Assembly (NCBI RefSeq): GCF_003852895.1
Contig: NZ_QUSW01000005.1
Location: forward strand, 186,001-250,000
DNA: 64,000 nt
Source: Rhizobacter terrae
GTDB lineage: Bacteria > Pseudomonadota > Gammaproteobacteria > Burkholderiales > Burkholderiaceae_C
Reading direction: 5' to 3'
Part shown: positions 9,509-17,753 of the stretch, piece by piece
How the letters are laid out: each line of letters opens with the position of its first letter
How positions within the stretch are numbered: the stretch's first letter is position 1
Position numbers and translations under genes: made by a program
The notes under the pieces: generated by a model
What the model was told of the DNA's origin: nothing
The model's input: only the letters and a program-made list of their open reading frames with translations
Databases searched by the model: none

Positions 9509-10207
9509 TCAGCGGCGTCCCGAGTCGAGGTCGAAACCGAACTCGACGGTGGCGACCTGTGGCTCCGAGATCGGCTGGAAACGCCACTGCATCACCGCGC
9601 CCATCACGGGGCCGGTGAGGCGCGAGTTGGTGCTCTCAACGATCTGGATGCGCGAGAGGTAGCCGTCCTCGGCGACGTTGAATCGCACGACCACGCGGCC
9701 CTTGCGCAGGGTGCGCATCAGGTCTTCGTCCCATTCGGGGTCGGCGCGGTCGATGTTGACCAGTTGCTCGATCTGCTCGAGCTTCGGCGCGGTCACGGCG
9801 GCCGGCAGCGGCGACGCGGTGGGTGGCGAGCTGGCGACCTGCTCGGACGGGATGTTCGCGGCCGCCAGTCGCACCGGCCGGGACGCCGCGGCGGAGGGCT
9901 TGGCGCTGGCGGTCTTCGGTGCGGGAGGTGGAGGAGCCGCCACGACGGTGGGTGCAGGTGCAGGGGCCGGCACGGGCGCCGCGGCCTTGCGCACGGTCTC
10001 GGCCTGGATCTTGATCCACCGGAACGGCGAGTCCGCGTCGCGCATCACGCGCTCGGACATGGCCGCCGGCGTGGCCGGCGCGCTGGCAGGCTGCGCGGAC
10101 GCGATGCCCACTGTGGCCAGCAAGGCCGCAGCCAAGGCCGCGAGCCTCACGTCACCGATGCGGTTCGTCTCATCGGCCTCTTCCTGTATGCGCTGAAATC
10201 CCCTCAT
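9509..10207 (-). CDS. TonB C-terminal-domain protein
   Basis: 232 aa with three parts: a hydrophobic N-terminal segment (LAALAAALLATVGIASAQ, residues about 22-40), a Pro/Ala-rich spacer (about 75-135) of the kind that spans the periplasm in TonB proteins, and a C-terminal TonB-like fold (about 160-230) with KGRVVVRFNVAEDGYLSRI and MQWRFQPI. TonB proteins transmit proton-motive energy to outer-membrane receptors, but no TonB-dependent receptor is encoded in this window, and the hydrophobic segment may be a cleaved signal. A good AGGAGT site precedes the ATG. It follows the GH16 gene by 52 bp in the same orientation. A role in glucan uptake is inference only. Confidence 0.75.
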   Translation of the reverse strand: MRGFQRIQEEADETNRIGDVRLAALAAALLATVGIASAQPASAPATPAAMSERVMRDADSPFRWIKIQAETVRKAAAPVPAPAPAPTVVAAPPPPAPKTASAKPSAAASRPVRLAAANIPSEQVASSPPTASPLPAAVTAPKLEQIEQLVNIDRADPEWDEDLMRTLRKGRVVVRFNVAEDGYLSRIQIVESTNSRLTGPVMGAVMQWRFQPISEPQVATVEFGFDLDSGRR

Positions 10208-10259
10208 CCCCGACTCCTTTGGTTTTCAGTGCCTTGTCACTGTGTTGTTGCTGATCAGT

Positions 10260-11111
10260 TCATGGTTGATAGACCCGCACGTAGTCCACTTCCATCGCGA
10301 TGGGAAACAGCGCGTCGTTCGGTGTGCCACCCAGCGTGCCGCCCACGGCCACGTTGAGCAGCAGGTACTGCGGGTTGTCGAACGGCCAGTTGGCGTTGGT
10401 GCTGCCTGCCGGCCGGTTGTAGGTGTAGTAGACGGTGTCGTCCACGCCCCACTGCATGGCGTCGCTGGTCCACTTCACCTGGTACTTGTGGAAGGTGTTG
10501 CAGGTGTCGGTGATGCGCGTGGAGCCGCCCTTGCCGTTGCCGCCGTTGAAGGCCTGCATGTGCGCGGTGCCGAGGATCTTGCCGGCGTCCCAGCCGGTCT
10601 GTTCCATGATGTCGATCTCGCCATCGGCCGGCCACGCGCCCTTGGTGCCCAGCATCCAGATCGCCGGCCACATGCCCATGCCGCAGGGCAGCTTTGCGCG
10701 CACCTCGAAGAAGCCGTAGGTCCACGAGGCCTTGCCGCGCGTGAGCAGGCGCGCCGAGGTGTAGTTCTGGCCGCCATAGTCGGCGGCGCTGGTCATCTGC
10801 TCCTTGCGGGCAGTGATGAACAGAGAACCGCCTTGCACGCGCGAGTTTTCCAGCCGTGCGGCCGAGTAGTACTGCAGCTCGCTGTTGTACCAACCTGCGC
10901 TGTTGCGGTCGGTGTCGTAGCCCCACTTGGTGGCGTCGGGCAGACCGTCGGTGTCGAACTCGTCGGCCCACACCAGCTTCCATCCGGTGGGCACGCCACC
11001 TTGGGCGCTTGGGGTTGGCCCGGGTGCCGGCGCAGCGGAGGACCCGCCGCCGCCGCAGCCGGCCATCGCCGCGGCCATGAACAGGCTGGCCAGTTGTCTG
11101 TACTGCTTCAC
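10260..11111 (-). CDS. GH16 family beta-glucanase (laminarinase/lichenase type), lipoprotein
   Basis: The catalytic signature GEIDIMEQTG is intact: E165 nucleophile, D167 and E170 acid/base. Supporting GH16 blocks are WADEFD near residue 50, YGFFEVRAKLPCGMGMWPAIWML and the final MEVDYVRVYQP. The N-terminus is a lipoprotein signal (lipobox AMAGC, residues 15-19) with a Gly/Ser/Pro linker, so the enzyme is probably anchored at the cell envelope. The extended MEQ motif places it among endo-1,3(4)-beta-glucanases. Translation begins at a GTG whose last bases overlap the GH81 stop (GTGA), so the two glucanases are translationally coupled. 283 aa, complete. Confidence 0.93.
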   Translation of the reverse strand: MKQYRQLASLFMAAAMAGCGGGGSSAAPAPGPTPSAQGGVPTGWKLVWADEFDTDGLPDATKWGYDTDRNSAGWYNSELQYYSAARLENSRVQGGSLFITARKEQMTSAADYGGQNYTSARLLTRGKASWTYGFFEVRAKLPCGMGMWPAIWMLGTKGAWPADGEIDIMEQTGWDAGKILGTAHMQAFNGGNGKGGSTRITDTCNTFHKYQVKWTSDAMQWGVDDTVYYTYNRPAGSTNANWPFDNPQYLLLNVAVGGTLGGTPNDALFPIAMEVDYVRVYQP

Positions 11112-13450
11112 TTCTTTCCTTTGGCGGCCCCTGCCGCAATGGTCTTCATGCCCATGGCACGCGGCGCGAGCCGCAGCTCGGTGCCGTCGCTGAACATCAC
11201 CTTCTTAGGCGTGGCCGAGCTGTTGTAGGCCATGTAGGTGGTGGCGCCGCCGTCGTTGCCGAACACCGCGAACAGCGGCGTGTCGGCAGACAGGTCCAGC
11301 CGCGGCTTGCCGAAGCGCGCCAGCGTCTGCAGCCAGTGGTAGGTGTGGGTGCGCGTTTCGCCGTCCTCCACCGAGCCTTCGGGGTTCCACTGCTTCAGCG
11401 CTTCGGCCGGGTCGGCCAGGGCCAGCGTGGCGAGGATGACGTCTTGCCAGATGTCCTTGGGCGCCTTGCCGTCGCGGCTGATGAACTTCTTGAACTCCCG
11501 GTCCATCGTGGCCAGGTTGCGCTTGATGTAGGCCGGGTCGCGGCCCAGGTACACCGAAGCGGTGGTGATGGGCAGGAAGTTGATGCCGTGGATCTCGCGC
11601 GGGTCCTCCGTCCACCAGGTGTTGTGCACGAACTTGTTGCTCCACACGATGCCGGCGGCGGTGTTCAGGTAGTCCTTGGGAAACACCAGCTTGTGCAGGT
11701 CGAACCAGTAGAACTCGGCCGACTGCACTTCGTGCGTGTAGAGGTAGATCCCGGTGTCGCGCACGGCCTTGTTGCCGGTGGCCTCGCCCCACAGGATGAG
11801 CGCGGCCCAGGCGTTGATGGCCTCCGACGACGACTCCTGGTTGTTGCCGTCGTAGAACTGCGCCAGGCCTGCTGCCCAGGCGTGGCCTTCGTACGGATCG
11901 AAGTTGCGCAGGCGCGGGAACATCGGGTTGCCGCGGTCGGGCGTGGCGATGTCAGCCACGAGCAGGTCCACCATGCCGCCCCACTTGTCCTTCGCGGCCC
12001 AGGCCGGATCGCGCAGCGCGACCTGCGCCGCACCCTGGATCCAGTAGCCGTAGTGGAAGTGATGGTCATTCACCTCCTGCGCGGAGCCGTACTCGTCGGG
12101 GTAGCCGATGACGGTGCCCACCGACTTGTTGTAGTGGAAGTAGCGCTCGGCGTTGTCCTCGGGCTTGAACCACAGCTCCAGGCGCTTCTTCATCGCGTCG
12201 AGGATGAGGTTGCGCCTGGCGACATCGCCTTGCTGTTCGGCGATGTTCATCACCTGCAGCGCGCGGTTGAAGCCCTTGCCTTCCCAGTAGGTGCCGCGGT
12301 TGCCCAGCAGGTTGTCGGGGCCGAACTGCGTGTCGGTGGCGAGGTATTCCTTGAGCTTGCCGATCTGCTCGGCATCGCCCAGGCCGGGCCAGAAGGGCAT
12401 GATGCCGTTGAACTTCAGGCGCGTCTGGAACTTGGAGCCCGCCAGCAGCTTCAAGGGGCCGCGGATGGTGTCGTACTCGTAGGGCAGCGTGATGTTCACC
12501 AGCGGGTTGCGGTACCACTGGTGCGGGTACAGGCCGAACAGCGTGCCCGAGTCGCTGCCTTCCATCACCTCGGTCTTCACCGTGAAGGTGGTGGTGACCT
12601 CGCCGTGCTTCTCGTCGTAGACGTAGTCGGCGCGCGTGTCGGTGATGAAGCCGTAGGCGCGCTTGTGGAACTCGGCCAGCACGCCAGCGTCCTTGGAGGG
12701 CAGCACGGCCACGCTGAAGAAGCGCTTGTGGTCGGGCAGGGTCAGGCGCACGCGGCCATCGGCCTGCACCTCGAACTTGCCGCCGGTGGGCGCGTAGATG
12801 CCGAAGGCCTTGTTGTCGGCCACGATGCCCAGGGCGCGGCCATCGGCGGACTGGTCGAACACCACCAGCGGCTGCATCGCGCGGAAGGTGACGTCGCCAC
12901 GCGTGAGGCGGTGGAAGCTGTAGGGGCTGCCGTGCGCGATGGTGACGGTCATCGCGTCTTTGTCGTCGCCGGCCACCACGTCAACCGCCCAGTCGGAGCT
13001 GCGGCCGGCCTTGGCACCCTTCATCTCGAAGTCGGCGACCAGTGTCAGCGTGGAACGGTGCATCGCGATGATGTCGTTCTCTTCACGCTGGGGCGACAGC
13101 GCCGCCTCCTTCAGCGGGCGGTCGATGTGGAAGCCTTCGTCGGTGACGCGGTAGGAGCCGGGCTGCGCATACAACGGCTGCGGCCAGCGCGCGAAGAAGA
13201 GCGACGAGTACCACTGGTTGGTGGGCACCGGCCGCGGCTTGCCGTCGGCCGTGGGCAGGACCGCCGGCGGCTCGCGTTCGCCGCCGGCGCGCAGGTGGGT
13301 CAGGTAATGGCCGAGGCCGACCTTCACCTCGTTGGCGTGGGCTGTCGGCATGGCGGCGATTGCGCTGGTGCTCAGCATGAGGGCGACCATCCATCGCCGG
13401 AATGAGTGGGACGTGTGCAACACGGCGTGCGGGGAGCGCGCGTGGCGCAC
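11108..13450 (-). CDS. GH81 endo-1,3-beta-glucanase
   Basis: 780 aa with the features of family GH81, which cleaves beta-1,3-glucan chains (laminarin, fungal glucans) with inversion. Recognisable blocks are TNQWYSSLFFARWPQPLYAQP near the N-terminus, the central EVNDHHFHYGYWIQGAAQ with the conserved Asp, and the SSSEAINAWAALILWGEATGN block that carries the family's conserved glutamates. A signal peptide is formed by RRWMVALMLSTSAIAAMPTAHA. The listed GTG start has a 20-residue leader before that segment; the ATG at 13390 is the alternative and would still leave a signal peptide. It overlaps GH16 by four bases and is the operon's main depolymerase. Confidence 0.92.
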   Translation of the reverse strand: MRHARSPHAVLHTSHSFRRWMVALMLSTSAIAAMPTAHANEVKVGLGHYLTHLRAGGEREPPAVLPTADGKPRPVPTNQWYSSLFFARWPQPLYAQPGSYRVTDEGFHIDRPLKEAALSPQREENDIIAMHRSTLTLVADFEMKGAKAGRSSDWAVDVVAGDDKDAMTVTIAHGSPYSFHRLTRGDVTFRAMQPLVVFDQSADGRALGIVADNKAFGIYAPTGGKFEVQADGRVRLTLPDHKRFFSVAVLPSKDAGVLAEFHKRAYGFITDTRADYVYDEKHGEVTTTFTVKTEVMEGSDSGTLFGLYPHQWYRNPLVNITLPYEYDTIRGPLKLLAGSKFQTRLKFNGIMPFWPGLGDAEQIGKLKEYLATDTQFGPDNLLGNRGTYWEGKGFNRALQVMNIAEQQGDVARRNLILDAMKKRLELWFKPEDNAERYFHYNKSVGTVIGYPDEYGSAQEVNDHHFHYGYWIQGAAQVALRDPAWAAKDKWGGMVDLLVADIATPDRGNPMFPRLRNFDPYEGHAWAAGLAQFYDGNNQESSSEAINAWAALILWGEATGNKAVRDTGIYLYTHEVQSAEFYWFDLHKLVFPKDYLNTAAGIVWSNKFVHNTWWTEDPREIHGINFLPITTASVYLGRDPAYIKRNLATMDREFKKFISRDGKAPKDIWQDVILATLALADPAEALKQWNPEGSVEDGETRTHTYHWLQTLARFGKPRLDLSADTPLFAVFGNDGGATTYMAYNSSATPKKVMFSDGTELRLAPRAMGMKTIAAGAAKGKK

Positions 13451-13573
13451 CCATCTTCGAAAGCCACGCCGCGACCTGCACGGGGCAGGTGCGGCGGGCA
13501 GGTCCGCGCTGGGCGCGTGGCCCGCGCCATGGGCTGCATGGCGGGGTACTTCAACTCCGGGTGACGGCGGGGG

Positions 13574-14308
13574 TCAGGGCGTGCACTTCAGTGCGTCGGC
13601 GTCCTTGCCGGCACCGGGCACGTAGCGCACGTTGGCCACCGACAGGCCGAAGGGCTTGGTGGTCATGATCACCAGCGGCGTGTTCACGGCGGTGAACTTG
13701 GTGCCCGTGGCTTCGAAGCAGCTCAGCGGCATCTTGACGCTGATGGGCTTGTTCAGCGGCGCGGTCTTGTAGAAGTTGGTCATGTCCACCACGCCCAGGC
13801 AGGGGTAGCGGCAGTCCACGCGCATGGTCACCTGGTCTTCGGGGGCCTTGTTCACGATGGCGTCGAACACCAGCGCGCCGTTGGCTTCGAGGTAGTCCAG
13901 CAGGTCGTTGGAGGTCTTGCTCTGCAGGTGGAACTGGCCCAGGCCGCCCGTCCAGGTGAACTTGGCGCCGGGGGCGTCGCCGACCTTGGTGGGCTCGACC
14001 TTGATGGCCCCTGCGTCCAGCGGGGCCGTGCCGTTCTGCGGCACGGTGGTGGAGAAGTTCGCCGGCGTGCCCAGGAAGAGGGTGTAGGGCGCGACGCTGC
14101 CCTTGTCGCCGTACACCGACAGCACGGGAAGCTTGGAATCGGCGGCGGGTGCGGCGGCAGCCTTGGCAGCCGGTGCGGGCGCCGCGGCGGGAGCGGGCGC
14201 AGGGGCCGACGAGGTGCTCGAAGGCGACGAGGCGCAGCCGGCAAGTGCGGCGGCGATCGCCATGGAAGCAAGGGCCGCGAGGCGCGACGACGTGGACGGA
14301 CGGGTCAT
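13574..14308 (-). CDS. Lipoprotein with ExoP C-terminal-like (galactose-binding-fold) domain
   Basis: 244 aa. The start MTRPSTSSRLAALASM has a strong AGGAGA site; longer in-frame starts run through the lacI promoter and are rejected. A lipobox (ALAGC, about residue 25) and an Ala/Pro-rich linker precede a beta-sandwich-like domain. Blocks such as FTWTGGLGQFHLQS, RVDCRYPCLGVVDM, LSCFEATGTKFTAVNTPL and LSVANVRYVPG resemble the C-terminal domain of GH3 exo-glucanases of the ExoP type, here without a catalytic domain. It is first in the GH81/GH16 operon and divergent from lacI. A glucan-binding surface role is inferred; the domain match is from memory. Confidence 0.7.
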   Translation of the reverse strand: MTRPSTSSRLAALASMAIAAALAGCASSPSSTSSAPAPAPAAAPAPAAKAAAAPAADSKLPVLSVYGDKGSVAPYTLFLGTPANFSTTVPQNGTAPLDAGAIKVEPTKVGDAPGAKFTWTGGLGQFHLQSKTSNDLLDYLEANGALVFDAIVNKAPEDQVTMRVDCRYPCLGVVDMTNFYKTAPLNKPISVKMPLSCFEATGTKFTAVNTPLVIMTTKPFGLSVANVRYVPGAGKDADALKCTP

Positions 14309-14387
14309 GGTATCTCCTGGTCTATGGACTACCGGCGCTGCCTTCATCGACTCAGTGCTTGGGCGCCGCGTATGGAGACCAAGAATA

Positions 14388-14403
14388 TTGAAACCGCTTT
14401 CAA
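14388..14403. promoter_or_regulatory. LacI-type operator (TTGAAACCGCTTTCAA)
   Basis: Six-base arms TTGAAA/TTTCAA surround CCGC. The site has the same half-sites as the pair at the porin promoter. It sits between the divergent lipoprotein gene (start 14308) and the lacI-type gene (start 14505), where one repressor could control both directions including its own gene. Confidence 0.7.
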
Positions 14404-14504
14404 GATACCATTGGGGAGAACGCGGGGGCATATGAATGGGCTTTCGTGAGCTTTTTCCGCTTAAGCTTCGGAAGACCGAATGCGGTTTCGTAAATCCCCA
14501 CCTC

Positions 14505-15536
14505 ATGGCACGCAACCAAGAACCGAACGCATACCAACAGGTCGTCACGCTTGCGATGGTGGCCGAGACAGCGGGAGTCTCACCCAGCACCGTGTCGCGC
14601 ATCCTCACCGGGCACGCGAAGGTCAGTGACGACAAGCGCGCCGCGGTGGAGTCCGCCATCGCGAAGCTCAACTACCAGCCCAATGTGCTGGCGCGAGGCC
14701 TGGCTCAAGGCCGCACGCTGAGCATTGGCGTGCTCACGCAGGACATCAAGAGCCCTTTCTACGGTGAAGCATTGCGCGGCATCGAGGATGCGCTCGAGGG
14801 CACCGGCATCGTGCCGCTGTTCGTGAGCGGCCACTGGATCGTGCAGGACGAAGTCGAGCGCATGACCCACCTGCTGGGCCGCCGCGTGGACGGCATCATC
14901 GTGCTCACCGGCCGCCTCACCGATGAGCAGATCCGCGAGTACGCCCGGCGCGTGCCCATCGTGGTGACCGGCCGCAGCGTGAAGGGCCAGAACATCGCGT
15001 CCATGCGGGTGGACGACTTCAGCGGCGCCTACAAGGCGACCAAGCACCTGCTGGAGCTCGGCCATCGCCGCATTGCGCACATCGCCGGCCCGCAAGACCA
15101 CCTCGATTCCGTCGAACGCCTGAAGGGCTACCGCAAGGCGCTGGAGGAAGCGGGCGTCAGCTTCGACCCCAAGCTGGTCGTGTACGCCGACTTCCACGAA
15201 CCCAGCGGCGTGCTGGCGATCAACCAGCTCATCGAGGCGCGGCAGTCGTTCACTGCCGTCTTCGCCTCCAACGACCAGACCGCCTACGGCGCGCGCCTGG
15301 CCTTCCACCAGCGCAACATCCGCGTGCCCGAAGACGTGTCGTTGATCGGCTTCGACGACCTGCCGGGCTCGCGCTACATGATCCCGCCGCTGTCGACCAT
15401 CCACCAGCCGGTGTACGAGCTCGGGCAGTCGGCGGCGAAGGTGCTGCTCAAGCTGATCGAAGGCTCGAAGACACGGGCGACGCTGCCGGAGCCGGAGCTG
15501 GTGGCGCGGGAGTCGACGAAGCGGCTGCGCGGGTAG
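14505..15536 (+). CDS. LacI-family transcriptional regulator (probable glucan-locus repressor)
   Basis: An N-terminal LacI helix-turn-helix with hinge (TLAMVAETAGVSPSTVSRILTG then NYQPNVLARGLAQGRT) is followed by a periplasmic-binding-protein-like effector domain (SIGVLTQDIKSPFYGEALRGIED; VFASNDQTAYGARLAF; DVSLIGFDDLPGSRYM). I chose the ATG at 14505, giving MARNQEPNAYQQ, because LacI proteins start close to the HTH. An ATG at 14436 would add 23 residues and has no better ribosome site. It is divergent from the glucanase operon. The operators TGAAA-N4-TTTCA at 14388, 8866 and 8900 make it the probable local repressor with a glucose or gluco-oligomer effector. Confidence 0.9.
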   Translation: MARNQEPNAYQQVVTLAMVAETAGVSPSTVSRILTGHAKVSDDKRAAVESAIAKLNYQPNVLARGLAQGRTLSIGVLTQDIKSPFYGEALRGIEDALEGTGIVPLFVSGHWIVQDEVERMTHLLGRRVDGIIVLTGRLTDEQIREYARRVPIVVTGRSVKGQNIASMRVDDFSGAYKATKHLLELGHRRIAHIAGPQDHLDSVERLKGYRKALEEAGVSFDPKLVVYADFHEPSGVLAINQLIEARQSFTAVFASNDQTAYGARLAFHQRNIRVPEDVSLIGFDDLPGSRYMIPPLSTIHQPVYELGQSAAKVLLKLIEGSKTRATLPEPELVARESTKRLRG

Positions 15537-15582
15537 GTCGGGGCCGTGCCGGGGACGCATGTGCTCAGGTACGCTTGCGCCC

Positions 15583-16071
15583 ATGGAACATCTTGCTGAC
15601 AAACCCGAAGGCTTCCAGACCGTCTCCAAGGCCCTGCTCACGCGCGGCCATCCACATGCACCGATCTTCCTCGAGGTCGCGGCGCGCACCTCGCAGGAAG
15701 CCGCCGATGCGCTGAACATCCAGCTCGGCCAGATCGCCAAGAGCGTGATCTTCCGCCGCAAGAGCGACGACGTGGCCGTGCTGGTGGTGACCTCCGGCGA
15801 CCGGCGCGTGGACGAAAAGAAGGTGGCCGCCATCGTCGGCGCCATCGGCCGTGCGGACGCCGACTTCGTGAAGACCAAGACCGGCTTTTCCATCGGCGGC
15901 GTCGCGCCCATCGCGCATGCGAGCCACCCCGTCACGCTGATCGACCGTGATCTGTTCCGCTTCGACGAGGTGTGGGCCGCCGCTGGCCACCCCAACGGCG
16001 TGTTCAAGCTGAGCCCGAAGGAACTCGAGGCGCTGACGGCCGCACCGGTGGTCGACATCGTGCAATTGTGA
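15583..16071 (+). CDS. ybaK: YbaK/EbsC-type aminoacyl-tRNA deacylase
   Basis: 162 aa of the YbaK/ProX editing fold, which hydrolyses mischarged tRNAs such as Cys-tRNA(Pro) in the cytoplasm. Visible blocks are LNIQLGQIAKSVIF (with the conserved catalytic-site Lys), AVLVVTSGDRRVDEKKV, KTGFSIGGVAPIAH and FRFDEVWAAAGHPNGVFKLSPKEL. The GGVAP loop and GHP turn are the family hallmarks. The ATG at 15583 gives the usual N-terminus; a start at 15559 would add eight unsupported residues. It is codirectional with lacI but separated by 46 bp and functionally unrelated to the glucan genes. Confidence 0.88.
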   Translation: MEHLADKPEGFQTVSKALLTRGHPHAPIFLEVAARTSQEAADALNIQLGQIAKSVIFRRKSDDVAVLVVTSGDRRVDEKKVAAIVGAIGRADADFVKTKTGFSIGGVAPIAHASHPVTLIDRDLFRFDEVWAAAGHPNGVFKLSPKELEALTAAPVVDIVQL

Positions 16072-16152
16072 ACAGGTTCTCGCCCGCGCTGTAAGCCACC
16101 TGGGGAGCCGTCGACCAAGCCTCATCGCGATTTTTCGGGGTGAGGACTTTCC

Positions 16153-16677
16153 ATGCATCGACGGCACTTCATTCACGGCGGCCTGGCCACGTTGTTTGGC
16201 GCGCCCTGCGCACCGCTGGCATTCGCGGCGGACAAGCCCGCGGCGGCACTCAACGCGCAGATGAAGGGCGTGATGGTCCACGACCTCCAGCCCTTCGACC
16301 TCCAGCGCGAACGCGGCAAGGTGGTGCTGGTGTTCTTCTGGAGCACGACGTGCGCGGTGTGCCGCGACAAGCTGCCGGAGTTCCGCGTGAACTACGAGGC
16401 CTGGCGCGACAAGGGCTTCCAGCTCATCGCGGTGAACACGGATGCGAAGCCGGAGGACCTGCAGCGCTACGTGGACCTCATCCACCGCGCCGTTCCCGAG
16501 CGCCAGCAGTTCCCGATGGTGTGGCGTGGCGATGCGCGCCATGCGGACAACTTCGGCGTGGTCCCGCACGTGCCCACGTCCTTCCTCGTCAACCGCCAGG
16601 GGCAGGTGGTGAAGGAAATCCATGGCCGCATCGAGCCGGCCTTGTGGGACGACATCGCGGAGCTGGTGCTGGGTTGA
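16153..16677 (+). CDS. TlpA/redoxin-type periplasmic thiol-disulfide protein
   Basis: 174 aa with a Tat- or Sec-type signal (MHRRHFIHGGLATLFGAPCA, ending near AFAA) and a thioredoxin fold. The redox pair is in FFWSTTCAVCRDKLPEF (CxxC), with the cis-proline block VPTSFLVNRQGQVV later. Members reduce or shuffle disulfides in the periplasm. A GAGG site lies before the ATG. The next genes (DUF1289 and a DsbA-fold isomerase) follow in the same direction within 45 bp, suggesting one transcript. The exact redox partner cannot be read from sequence. Confidence 0.82.
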   Translation: MHRRHFIHGGLATLFGAPCAPLAFAADKPAAALNAQMKGVMVHDLQPFDLQRERGKVVLVFFWSTTCAVCRDKLPEFRVNYEAWRDKGFQLIAVNTDAKPEDLQRYVDLIHRAVPERQQFPMVWRGDARHADNFGVVPHVPTSFLVNRQGQVVKEIHGRIEPALWDDIAELVLG

Positions 16678-16717
16678 TCGGGCGCGGGCTGTGCGCCGCG
16701 GCCAGCCGCATCGGACA

Positions 16718-16936
16718 ATGCCGTCCATGCAGCCACCATCCCCCGTCCCCAGCCCCTGCATCAGCATCTGCCGCATGAGCGCGGCCACGGGGCTGTGCGA
16801 AGGCTGCCATCGCACCATCGACGAGATCGCCGCCTGGTCACGCATGGAAGATCCCGAGAAGCGCGCCGTGTGGGCGCTCATCGACGAGCGCCGTGCGCGG
16901 CTGGGTGTGCAGGCCGCCAGGGAAGGACAGGCATGA
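16718..16936 (+). CDS. DUF1289 small cysteine-rich protein
   Basis: About 72 aa. The DUF1289 pattern is complete: SPCISICRM, then GLCEGCHRTIDEIAAWSRM, then a basic helix (EKRAVWALIDERRARLG). The four cysteines probably bind a metal ion. ATGs at 16718 and 16727 are both possible starts. The stop overlaps the next start in ATGA fashion, so it is translationally coupled to the isomerase-like gene. Family function is not established. Confidence 0.8.
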   Translation: MPSMQPPSPVPSPCISICRMSAATGLCEGCHRTIDEIAAWSRMEDPEKRAVWALIDERRARLGVQAAREGQA

Positions 16937-17589
16937 AGCACCTGCGCTTCTACTTCGACGTCATCTCGCCCTTCGCCTGGCTGGCCTTCGCGAAGTTGCC
17001 GAAGGTGATCGAAGGCCATTCGGTCACCGTCGACTACCAGCCGGTGCTCTTCGCCGGCCTGCTGTCGCACTGGGGCCAGAAGGGCCCGGCGGAGATCGAA
17101 CCCAAGCGCGCGTGGACCTTCCGCCACGTCTACTGGCAGGCGCACCGCGATGGTGTTCCCTTGCAGACGCCTGCGCAGCATCCCTTCAACCCCTTGGCCC
17201 TGCTGCGCCTGGCGATGGCCTGCGCCCCCGAGGGCATGACGCCGGGCCGCCATGCGTGCGAGAAGATCTTCCGCCACGTGTGGGAGGGCGGCGGCGACGC
17301 GAACGACCCCGCGCGCCTGCAGGCGCTCACGCAGGCCCTCGCACCTGGTCGCGATCCGAACAGTGACGCAGTGAAGCAGGCCCTCAAGGCATCGACCGAC
17401 CAGGCCATCGCCCGCGGCGTCTTCGGCGTACCCACCGTGGAACTCGACGGCCGGCTCTTCTGGGGCGTGGATGCGCTGGACATGGTGAGCGCCAGCTTGC
17501 GCGGCGACCCCTGGTTCGATGGCCCTGACTGGAGCAGGGCTGCTGTCGCGCCACCGGGGGTCGTGCGCCCACCCAAGGGCAATCCCTGA
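16933..17589 (+). CDS. DsbA-fold 2-hydroxychromene-2-carboxylate isomerase-like protein
   Basis: 218 aa of the thioredoxin-like kappa-class GST/HCCA isomerase family. The active-site motif FYFDVISPFAWLAF carries the conserved serine (SPF) that replaces the DsbA cysteine. Later blocks are HPFNPLALLRLAMAC and the FGVPTVELDGRLFWGVDAL segment with its cis-proline. In naphthalene-type pathways the enzyme isomerises hydroxychromene carboxylate with glutathione, but no aromatic-ring pathway genes are adjacent, so the true substrate is open. The ATG at 16933 overlaps the DUF1289 stop; a longer frame start at 16795 is an artefact. Confidence 0.82.
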   Translation: MKHLRFYFDVISPFAWLAFAKLPKVIEGHSVTVDYQPVLFAGLLSHWGQKGPAEIEPKRAWTFRHVYWQAHRDGVPLQTPAQHPFNPLALLRLAMACAPEGMTPGRHACEKIFRHVWEGGGDANDPARLQALTQALAPGRDPNSDAVKQALKASTDQAIARGVFGVPTVELDGRLFWGVDALDMVSASLRGDPWFDGPDWSRAAVAPPGVVRPPKGNP

Positions 17590-17753
17590 CAGGGACTTTC
17601 CCTCGAATCCCACATCGAGAAACGCGACGTTCGGGTTCGTCCTGAGTTTGTCAGCAAACGTTCAGCGTGGTGTCAGGAGACGGTCAGAGCTTCCTCTGAA
17701 GATGCCGGCCATGCATCGCCGGGGGCGGTGGTGCGCTCTCACAGGAGACATGT

